64,000 nucleotides of DNA from Castanea sativa. Taxonomy: Eukaryota > Streptophyta > Magnoliopsida > Fagales > Fagaceae. The stretch covers positions 25,990,658-26,054,657 of the forward strand of contig NC_134024.1 in NCBI RefSeq assembly GCF_040712315.1, given 5' to 3'. Positions within the stretch are counted from its first letter, which is position 1, and each line of letters starts with the position of its first letter. Of this stretch, positions 10,310 to 19,147 are shown in pieces. Below the pieces are notes generated by a model. It did no database searches. It was not told the DNA's origin and saw only the letters and a program-made list of their open reading frames with translations. The translations under genes and the position numbers were made by a program.

Positions 10310-10975
10310 AAAGGTGATAATGGGGAAATTTAAAATTGTTGGGTAGAAGTTTGGAGTTGTATGAGAGTAAAATGTGGGTGTATGTTTTTTTTTTTTTTTT
10401 TTTGTAATTATGGTAGATGTGTTTGGTTTTTTGATCGGTACATAGTATGTGTTTTTACAAAGAAATGTATGTTTTAATTTTTTTTTTTTAAATGGATAAA
10501 GTAATTTGAAAACCACAAAGAGAGTGCTCTTATTTTGTAGGCAATGTTTACGTAAGAGTTAAAGAAATATTTTTACTAAATTTTTCTCCTACTTAAACAT
10601 AGGTTGTAGGGGTATTTTGGAATAAAAAAAATTCGGTCCAAATAGGAAAAGTTCCTTAAATAGTAGTATAGAAGATTTCAACTGTTTAGAAGCTGAAAAT
10701 TGTAGTTTGAATATTTCTTCCTATATTATGAAGCAATTTATTATGGTAATCATATCTCAAAAGTTTAGGCTACATGAATGCAATTCATATTTAGTTAAAT
10801 CCGTTACTATAAAACTACTTTAACATATATTTTGATAAATACTAATAATTTTAGAAGACAGAATAACTCTCATTCTTAATCTCCTCTTTCAAAGGCTTGT
10901 TCTAGCTACTTTATTCTTCTGGTAATGTATGCAAGATTATGTGCTCTCCTAACGAAGGGAACGATGTGGATCTCT
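10310..10975. other. AT-rich intergenic sequence
   Basis: Homopolymer-rich sequence with T runs near 10385-10403 and 10479-10489. No gene, RNA or transposon end was recognised. Confidence 0.4.
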
Positions 10976-10979
10976 TGTA

Positions 10980-11052
10980 AAATTAATAATAATAATAATA
11001 AATTAATTTTTTGATAGGTAATAATGATAATAAATTAATAATAATAATAATA

Positions 11053-11088
<36 letters not shown>

Positions 11089-11095
11089 TATTATA
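10980..11095. repeat. (AAT)n/(ATT)n microsatellite
   Basis: Runs of AAT and then ATT triplets, interrupted by a short unique stretch. The change of strand sense (AAT then ATT) makes this a potential hairpin. Confidence 0.85.
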
Positions 11096-11119
11096 AGTAG
11101 ATGGGGTGCCCCATGGATG

Positions 11120-11387
11120 TGTTAGATTACTAATTATTCCAAAAGTTTAAACTATTGGAATATAGTAAATTTAATAATTTAACCAATACAATTTTAACAC
11201 TCCCCCTCACATGTGAGGATACGTGAGGCTCAACAATTGGGATTTTAAATGGGAGGTAAAGTGGAGGAGACATGGATCAAACTCAAAACCTCCTACTATG
11301 ATACCATGTCAAATTACAAATTGTCCCAAAAGTTTAAGTTATTAGGATATGGTAAATTTGATCATTTAGCCAATACAATTTTAACCA
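11120..11387 (-). mobile_element. TRIM retrotransposon with ~80-bp LTRs
   Basis: Two similar short direct repeats, 11120-11199 (TGTTAGATTAC...TTTTAACA) and 11307-11387 (TGTCAAATTAC...TTTTAACCA), enclose about 107 bp. On the minus strand the sequence directly after the right-hand repeat is TGGTATCATAG, close to the initiator-tRNA-Met primer binding site TGGTATCAGAGC. This fits a terminal-repeat retrotransposon in miniature in minus orientation. It has no coding sequence. No clear target duplication was found. Confidence 0.7.
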
Positions 11388-12134
11388 CATGTCACTGAGA
11401 CCAACTACCTATTTTCCAAACAATATGAATTTTTCCTAAGCCTATGATATCTACCTAACCAATTGTGACTCCAAAAGTTCTTACATGTTGGCACATTAAG
11501 CAGTCCATTTTACGTGATTAGTGAAAAAGTTCAACCCATCATCATTATGTTTAAGAATACAGTGGTAATGATACAGAAGACATTAAGTCCTCATACCACA
11601 ATAAGCAAACTAAGAGTATGATAATTGGTGAATGACAAATGAATGTCGTCGCACTCGGAAAACTAATTTATAGGTTGAAAGTTTCAGGTCTCAGATTTTC
11701 AAATAGGAGGCCATATTAAAGTCGAAAATTGCATAAGAAATTTTAAAGCAAACCTTATTTTAGGTTCTTGCACCTATTGGAACTGGTTCTCAAAACTTTT
11801 TTTTCTACACAACAGTGCTATTTAGATTCTAGAGAAGAAGATCTGTACCCCCATTTAAGATAGAGAATTGTAAGCTTAAAAAAGGTAAAGGGAAAAACAA
11901 AGTGAATATAAATAATCTTCTTAGCTAATGGCACAAAAATGAGGGAGATTATAGTATCATACTCATGAAAAAAAAAAAAACAGAGAGACACACCCCAAGA
12001 ACTAATATTTCCATTTTTAAGTTTAGAGAAAAAATGATAGCAAAGCTATAGTTCATTGCTTTGTTAAATCTCTCTCTAAAACAATTATCTACCAAAACGT
12101 ACAAAGTAATCCACAATTGCAAACTGAATTTATA
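11388..12134. other. Intergenic, no gene seen
   Basis: Unremarkable AT-rich sequence between the TRIM and the MITE. No recognisable coding frame or repeat end was found. Confidence 0.4.
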
Positions 12135-12139
12135 CTAAG

Positions 12140-12395
12140 GGTCTGTTTGGATAGAACTTATTGCTGAAAACTGAAAATACTGTAGCAAAATAATTTTAAA
12201 ATGTGTGAATAGTACCATGGAACCTATTTTTAATGAAAAAGTTACTGAAAAGTGAAATTTGTAGGTCCATGAACAGTGCACGAATGCACTGTTCACGAAA
12301 GACTTGGTCAACAACTGCGGCTGAAAAAAAAAAAAAAAAGGCTGAAAACGCTGAAACGCAAAACGCAGCCCTTTTCAGTTGAATCCAAACGCCCT
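12140..12395 (+). mobile_element. MITE, GTCTGTTTGGAT family, copy 1
   Basis: Left end GGTCTGTTTGGATAG and right end ATCCAAACGCCCT form a short inverted terminus. CTAAG flanks both sides (12135-12139 and 12396-12400). The inside has the family words CTGAAAACTGAAAATACTG, GTAGCAAAATAATTTT and GAACAGTGCA...TGCACTGTTC. Three further copies occur at 26094, 26766 and 27729. The TAA-containing duplications suggest a PIF/Harbinger-type (Tourist-like) MITE, but superfamily is not proven. Confidence 0.75.
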
Positions 12396-12400
12396 CTAAG

Positions 12401-12961
12401 AAAGAAGCTGTAAACTTAAACTAAGTATTGAAATGTTTTCTAAATTTACACAATCTTGTTGTACTCTATAAAAATTAGTAATTTTGATCAATGTTCTCCA
12501 AAAAATGAACAAACACAAAAGGCCTGATTGCACATGTTAAAGTTCAAAACCTTCAAACCTTCCATAACTAATGAAACACTCAAAGCTCCAGACTTTCAAT
12601 TTTCTCAATGCCACACTCTTCACCCATGAACACCAACAACCTCAAAACCTTCAAACCTTCCAAATCCACAATTTTGCATAATAAAAAAAAAAAGCGAGGA
12701 AAAGATGGGAAAAACATGATCAAAGCACCTCACCTGTGTGAACTAGGAATGAAGCTCGATGATTGGAGCGGAGTTGTAGAGCCGCTAATAGTGTGGCTTA
12801 GTCATGGGTAGGAAAGAGAGGACGAAGTTCTAATTTCTAGGTTTTGGTTTTGGCCCTTTTAGCGAAGGGTTTAGCGTATCACATATGGCCCGAGTTTAAG
12901 AGGTAATTTTCAGGCTAGCATGCATTTGGGAGACAATAGTTTTAGTTAGCATGCATTAGAA
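12401..12961. other. Intergenic, no gene recognised
   Basis: Contains a small open frame at 12608-12811 without domain features. No transposon ends were identified. Confidence 0.35.
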
Positions 12962-13495
12962 ACGATTCAGTCTAGTAACATCTCGAGTTTTATTGGCTTG
13001 AGTTCAATATGAAACTCGAATCTCAAATACTTGAGTTCCACTTGTTGATCTGGAGGTTTTTTGCCACATAGATCTCGAGTCTTATAGACTCGAGTTTTTA
13101 AAAAGTAAACCCGAGTCTATAGGACTCGATTTCTATAGATGAAGATCAAGGAGATAAAAGAAGAAGAATAAAGGAATAGAGGACCAAATTAGATCCAGAA
13201 TAGAGGACCAGAAGAAGAAGAAGAAGAAGAACTGAGGACTAGATCGGGTAAGAAGATGAAGAATTAGATCTGGAAGGAAGAAGAAAAGAACTGAGGAAGA
13301 AGAAGAAGAGGTATGTTCAGGTCTATTTGTGGAATGTGGAGAATGGGGAACTTGAGTTTTAAATACTCGATTTTCAAGTGGATTTTTTTTTCCACATTAG
13401 ACAACCATCACATGCAACTCAAGTCTTAAAAACTTGAGTTCAACCTTTGAACTCAAATTTTAGAGTCTCGAGATGCAAGTTTGCTACATAGTTTT
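12962..13495. repeat. CTCGAG/ACTCGAGT-rich repeated region
   Basis: The words CTCGAG, ACTCGAGT and CTTGAGTT recur many times on both strands (near 12980, 13000, 13070, 13085, 13115, 13430 and 13465), around a GA-rich GAAGAAGAAG segment (13150-13320). The first and last parts are partly inverted copies. It looks like an old transposon, but boundaries and class could not be set. Confidence 0.4.
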
Positions 13496-13593
13496 GCAAA
13501 CATTACAACTAATTAAAATATTTCAAAAATAATGTTAAATGCAAAAAAAATTCCTAGGTTTAAATAAAACAATTAAATAAAAATAAATAAATG

Positions 13594-13808
13594 TTAGGAT
13601 TTGTGCCTTTAAATCCTATTGTATGATGCTATGTATGATATTATGTATAACATTATGTATGACATGATGTATGACTTAATATTGTGTTTGATAAAGTTAT
13701 TTTAGGATTTGTGCCCTTAAATCCTATTGTATGATGCTATGTATGATATTATGTATGACATGATGTATGACTTAATATTGTGATTGATAAAGTTATTTTA
13801 TTATTATC
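13594..13808. repeat. 108-bp tandem duplication in the left LTR arm
   Basis: TTAGGATTTGTGCC starts at 13594 and again at 13702, with the following ~100 bp repeated almost exactly. The right arm (16450-16553) has only one copy, so the duplication arose after the palindrome formed or was lost on the right. Confidence 0.8.
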
Positions 13809-15118
13809 TAAAATAATGGTAACATGAATATGGGACATTATCATATAGTCCATAAGATGCATTGTATGTGATTTATGTGAAAAGTCACAGAAGATGTAAA
13901 TCACAAGTTCTTTGTAAACTCAGAATTTATAGTTTGTAGTCGGTGATGAAATTGGGCATTTCATCTGCGAAAACTATAACGTGTCAACTAAGATGATTTG
14001 TCTTGATCATGGAAGTTGTGACTTCTAGTTGATATGTTGATATGTTTTAAGAGTTAAGACATATTGAACAGGACCGCTGTGAGATTTATTATTCTCATAA
14101 TGACTGTCAAATGAATAATAAATCTCACGACTTCTATTTGCATGAACTCTTAATCCTGAGAGAATAATAGACCTGATCATGAGGTGTGGGTTGCTTTGAT
14201 ATATTAGGAGTGAGATCTAAAGTGACGGTCAAAACCTCAGTATGTTGGGCAGCCACATTTAGTGTTGATGAAACATATATTCTCAAGATAGAATTCATAG
14301 TCTCTTGATGGAGATATAAAATATTCCATTGAGATAAGTTTAATGGGTTCAATTATTCAGAGAGTTAGGCCTAACCACTTTAGTCAGAAATTGCTAAAGT
14401 ATATATTTATGAAATTGGATTTCATAAATATATAATGAATAACTTTAAAGAATTAAACCGGGTACTCAAGGATAAGATGTAGTAATTTACAAAGTGACAG
14501 TCTATATTTATGACTTTGTGTTACTACGAATATTTTATGAAAGGGTTACGTGTATAATAAAGTCTTGGGATATAATTTATTAATAAGGCTTAGAGTGCAA
14601 TTATATTTATATAATGGTATTAAATATAATTAATGGTAACTTTGGACTTGTCAAGAATTGACGGAAAAGCCTAAGGCCCATTGGAGCTAGTGTCTTATTG
14701 GTCCATTTTGGTCTCACTCCAAGCCACACACTAAAACCCAATTGGAAAGGTCCAATAGGCCAGCCCAATTAGATAATCAGTTAGTTATAAAGGGAGAAAC
14801 ATACAGAATTTTTTTTAAGAGATTAGAAAAGAAAAAGAAACGGTGTGTGAGAGAGTGTGAGACACATTTTCATTCTCCCTTTGAAAAACTGATTGAGAGA
14901 CCACACGTCTTGGGCGTAAAGTGGAATTGGAGTGAAGATTAAAAGTGTTCCCAAGTGCTTCTAATCTTTGTTTTGAATTTCTCCACACCAAGGTACGCTA
15001 TCTTGTTCTTAAATTCTGAAATTTACTTTGTGCATGTTATCAATCATGAATGAAATAGATCCTACTTCGTTGCTTCCGCTGTGGGTTTTGCATGAGATAC
15101 AAAACCAGAATTTTTCCT

Positions 15119-15132
15119 TCAATTGGTATTAG
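15119..15132 (+). promoter_or_regulatory. Loop with primer-binding-site remnant
   Basis: The 14-nt spacer TCAATTGGTATTAG is the only unpaired part of the palindrome. It contains the LTR terminal CA and the first ten bases of a TGGTATCAGAGC-like tRNA primer site. The following AGAGG belongs to both the primer site and the start of the right arm. Confidence 0.75.
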
Positions 15133-16558
15133 AGGAAAAATTCTGGTTTTGTATCTCATACAAAACACACAGCGGAAGCAACAAATAAGGATCTATTTCA
15201 TTCATAATTGATAACGTGCACAAAGTAAATTTCAGAATTTAAGAACAAGATAGCGTACCTTGGTGTGGAGAAATTCAAAACAAAGATTAGAAGCACTTGG
15301 GAACACTTTTAATCTTCACTCCAATTCCACTTTACGCCTAAGACGTGTGGTCTCTCAATCAGTTTTTCAAAGGGAGAATGAAAATATGTCTCACACTCTC
15401 TCACATACCGTTTCTTTTTCTTTTCTAATCTCTTAAAAAAAATTCTGTATGTTTCTCCCTTTATAACTAACTGATTATCTAATTGAGCTGGTCTATTGGG
15501 CCTTTCCAATTGGGCTTTAGTGCGTGGCTTGGAGTGGGACCAAAAGGGACCAATAAGACACTAGCTCCAATGGGCCTTGCGCTTTTCCGTTAACTCTTGA
15601 CAAATCCAAAGTTACCATTAATTATATTTAATACCACTATATAAATATAATTGCACTCTAGGCCTTATTAATAAATTATATCCCAAGACTTTATTATACA
15701 CGTAACCCCTTCATAAAATATTCGTAGTAACACAAAGTCATAAATGTAGACTGCCACTTTGTAAATTACTACATCTTATCCTTGAGTACCCGGTTTAATT
15801 CTTTAAAGTTATTCATTATATATATTTATGAAATCCAATTTCATAAATATATACTTTAGTAATTTCTCACTAAAGTGGTTAGGCCTAACTCTCTGAATAA
15901 CTGAACTCATTAAACTTATCTCAAGGGAATATTTTATATCTCCATCAAGAGACTATGAATTCCATCTTGAGAATATATGTTCCATCAACACTAAATGTGA
16001 CTGCCCAACATACTGAGGTTTTGACCGTCACTTCAGATCTCACTCCTGATATATCAAAGCAACCTACACTTCATGATCAGGTCCATTATTCTCTCAGGAT
16101 TAGGAGTTCATGCAAATAGAAGTCGTAAGATTTATTATTCATTTGACAGTCGTTAGGAAAATAATAAATCTCACAGCGGTCCTGTTCAATATGTCTTAAC
16201 TCTTAAAACATATCAACATATCAACTAGAAGTTTCCACTTCCATGATCAAGACAAATCATCTTAGTTGACACGTTATAGTCTTCGCAGATGAAATGCCCA
16301 ATTTCATCACCGACTACGAACTATAAATTCTAAGTTTACAAAGAACTTGTGATTTACATCTTCTGTGACTTTTCACATAAATCACATACAATACATCTCA
16401 TGGATTATATGATAATGTCTCATATTCATGTTACCATTATTTTAGATAATAATAAAATAACTTTATCAAACACAATATTAAGTCATACATAATGTCATGC
16501 ATAATATCATACATAACATCATACAATAGGATTTAAGGGCACAAATCCTAACAATAAA

Positions 16559-16623
16559 TAGGGCTAAAGTTTCGAATTTGAATTTTATTTTCTAAAGTTC
16601 TTTTATGTTTGCATCAATAATAA
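16559..16623. other. Short spacer between palindromic element and MITE
   Basis: AT-rich sequence with no visible feature. Confidence 0.3.
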
Positions 16624-16625
16624 TA

Positions 16626-16850
16626 TTCCCTCCGTTCATATTTCCTGTTAAGTAAACTTGTCACGCGTGTTTGATTCATTCAATAAAATAATGAATTGTT
16701 ATTTTTATTATGCCATGTTATTTTTAATTGTTTAATCATTTAATTTTTTTTAGATTACAAGAATGATATGACATTATTTTATTGGATAAACTAAATAAGT
16801 GTAACAAATGTATGGGACACTTAAAGGAAAATATGGACGAAATGGGCTAC
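16626..16850. mobile_element. Stowaway-like MITE
   Basis: The left end TTCCCTCCGTTCATATTT and the right end ATATGGACGAAATGGG resemble the Stowaway terminus CTCCCTCCGTCCC in inverted orientation, with TA on either side (16624-16625 and 16851-16852). The interior repeats the pair TTATTTTATTG / CAATAAAATAA, as expected from a folded-back element. Ends are diverged. Confidence 0.55.
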
Positions 16851-16852
16851 TA

Positions 16853-17046
16853 ATGCAGATAGAATAAAACTGCAAGAGTAAAATCCAAATTATGAAATTT
16901 TAGGATGTAAAATTTAAATACTCCCAAACTTTAGGTTTACAGTTTGCAATTTTGCAAATTAATAAATGAGATGTAAAATTGTGGAAGTTTCAAAGCTTAT
17001 GTGACACAATATAAGAAAGTCAATTACTGGTCAGACGTCTTCAGTT
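16853..17046. other. AT-rich spacer with TGTAAAATT words
   Basis: Words such as TTTTAGGATGTAAAATTTAAA recall those at 38490-38700, suggesting an old shared repeat. No gene is visible. Confidence 0.35.
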
Positions 17047-17797
17047 TTATATATAATTTTTTTTTTTTGGTTGTAAAAGGGATATTCATTAAACGAAAGT
17101 AAAACATGAGCATACAAGAAGTGGAACAATTATACAAAGTTCCAGTCGAGTCTAGACTAATTAACAAAGCAACATCAGCAAGGAGTTCAGGAAAGACTAC
17201 AAAATCTTGTGAAAGAAGAGCTCTCCTTCTAGCAAGTGCATCAGCACACTTGTTTGCCTCCTTGTAGCAATGCTGGATTTTAGCCAGCGGAATTTTATTT
17301 AAACCTTCCCTACAATCAACTACAATAACATCATTCCCATTTGGATTCCCCCCTTCCCTCTTTAGCAAGTCTACAATCAGTTTAGCATCTAGCTCTATCT
17401 CCATAGCATAAAGATCCAAAGACAAACACAAATTTATACCATCTCTTAATGCCCACAATTCAGCTGCCACGCTAATTGTGTTCCTTATCGCTCTAGCATA
17501 TCCACTCGCCCAGTCTCCATCTGCATTTTTAATAATTCTGCCTCTCCAGCACTCCCAGGATTTCCTAAAGAGGATCTATCAAAGTTCAGCTTGTACTAGC
17601 TTGCTAAGGGCTGATTCCATTTCACCTGGATGATGTGCTTTGTAGCTCCCAGCTTTCCTTCAAAGCCAAGGAATGTAAATTTTACAGCTTTAGACATAAC
17701 TTCAGGCATTAGATTTCTCTTTGGATTTTCATCTCTAAACACCACTCTATTGTAGTGTAACCAGAGGCTCCACACCCCAAAGGAAAAAAAATAGTAG
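17024..17797 (-). pseudogene. 5'-truncated L1-type LINE, RNase H end
   Basis: The minus strand encodes the C-terminal RNase H-like (RVT_3) domain of a plant LINE: AAELWALRDGINLC, then EIELDAKLIVDLL, and ANKCADALARRRAL near the end. Upstream, in other frames, KLNFDRSSLGNPGSAG and VKWNQPL-type segments continue the same domain to about 17700, so there are frameshifts. The 3' end is TTTAATGAATATCCC plus a poly(A) tail (plus-strand T run at 17057-17068). TTATATATAA occurs at 17047-17056 and 17798-17807, a plausible 10-bp duplication. This fits a truncated LINE insertion, not a host gene. Confidence 0.8.
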
Positions 17798-17807
17798 TTA
17801 TATATAA

Positions 17808-18278
17808 GTATAGTTTTAAGAGAGTTACTCCTGAATCATTGTGACGTAATGGTTCATTTTCTCACATTCATAATGGGTTTTGTCAATTGAATTTATGGTA
17901 GGAGTCTACCATGAATTTGAGAGAATAGAACACCATGCCACCATACTTTGGAAGTATTTAATAATTTTCCATTTTAAGAGCATTCACATTTGATTATGCA
18001 TGAAAATTCCATTTTAAACCACTAATAAGACATTTTACTGTTTCTCCAACTAAAAAAGAAAAATAAATCATTTTATCTATTTTATATAACCACTTTAACT
18101 ATATATTCCATATCCCATTCTCTATATGGGTGGAGTAAAATATGCTTTTTTTTTTTAAACATATTATTGTAGTAATTATTAATGCATAATTGAATGTGGA
18201 TGTGTTTTTTTTTTTTTTTTTTTACTAGAGTATAAATGCCTTTTGCATCCCTAAATGCGAATGCTCTAAAATTTTCAT

Positions 18279-18326
<48 letters not shown>

Positions 18327-18748
18327 AATGAATATATTATATTGTCTTTATTTCAAGTGAAATGGAAAGTTTCCATTTGAAAGCCATAATTTAGAGTGCA
18401 ATAAATTTAGAGTCTAAATTGTGCCAAGAAAATTATGTAATCTTAGTAAAAGGGGAAAGGGTTAAAAATTAAACTGGTGTGAGATATCATATTGTTTGAG
18501 GAACCCTAAATATTGTCAAAGTAGAGGATCGTCACCAAGGCATAATTCTTAGGTATTTTCGAAGCATAAAGAATAATGCTTATTTCTTTCACATTTATGA
18601 TAGAGTCTACTCATTTAATTTATAGTGAGTTCCATTAAAAAAGGTGTTCCAGTGTTTTATAGATTCTTATCCATGACACATCATTTGATGATACCCACTC
18701 TTTTAAAATAATTAAATAACTAAACATTACAAAGAGCAAAGTATAGCA
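17808..18748. other. Intergenic with AT microsatellite
   Basis: No gene is visible. An (AT)n run occupies 18282-18321 and T runs lie near 18147 and 18207. The interval ends at the 9-bp target duplication of the next element. Confidence 0.4.
18282..18321. repeat. (AT)n microsatellite
   Basis: About twenty uninterrupted AT units. Confidence 0.9.
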
Positions 18749-18757
18749 AACCCTAAA

Positions 18758-19036
18758 GGATTCAGATCCTCTAGAGTTCCTAGGTACTCTACCAAGTAGA
18801 GTTCATTAAATCCTAACCACTCTTTAATGATTTAATGGTTTAGATTCTGTCATGTCAGCATTTCATTAATAATATTCTTAAAATAATAAAATAATGTTGC
18901 AAACAAAACAATTAAGATGATTGTTAATGAAATGCTGACATGGCAAAATCTAGACCATTAAATCATTAAAGAGTGGTTAGGATTTAATGAACTCTACTTG
19001 GTAGAGTACCCTAGGAATTCTAGAGGATCTGAATCC
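18758..19036. mobile_element. Mutator-type MITE with ~115-bp TIRs and 9-bp TSD
   Basis: Left arm GGATTCAGATCCTCTAGAG and onward is mirrored at the right end CTCTAGA...GATCTGAATCC, with near-perfect complementarity for about 115 bp. Shared blocks include TACTCTACCAAGTAGAGTTC and AATGATTTAATGG. AACCCTAAA flanks both ends (18749-18757 and 19037-19045), a perfect 9-bp duplication. Length is 279 bp and almost all of it is inverted repeat, so it can fold into one long hairpin. Confidence 0.9.
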
Positions 19037-19147
19037 AACCCTAAACGGGTACCCGTCAACCTGATCATAGTCCCAATATATAATGACTTAAATATTTGAA
19101 TATTTGAATTTCCAGCCAATTCTTCTTTCTTCTTCTTCATCTGTTAC

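Larger units (their letters stand above)
13592..16553. mobile_element. Palindromic LTR element: two LTRs tail to tail
   Basis: The left half (13592-15118) is a complete LTR reading TGTTAGGATTTGTG to ATTTTTCCTTCA at 15121. It is followed by ATTGGTATTAGAGG, a primer-binding-site-like sequence (initiator tRNA-Met type TGGTATCAGAGC). The right half (15133-16553) is the reverse complement of the same LTR and ends CCTAACA. Only 14 nt separate the arms. ATAAA flanks both outer ends (13587-13591 and 16554-16558), as expected of one integrase-mediated insertion. The arms look about 95% alike by eye. The length difference is explained by a 108-bp duplication in the left arm. There is no gag or pol, so it must have been mobilised in trans. 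Confidence 0.85.

Noticed and set aside
14742..15509. Two mirror-image 66-codon frames with nearly the same protein (14742-14942 plus, 15309-15509 minus)
   Set aside because: They are the same LTR sequence in the two arms of the palindrome. The protein has no family resemblance, so the match reflects the repeat, not a conserved gene.
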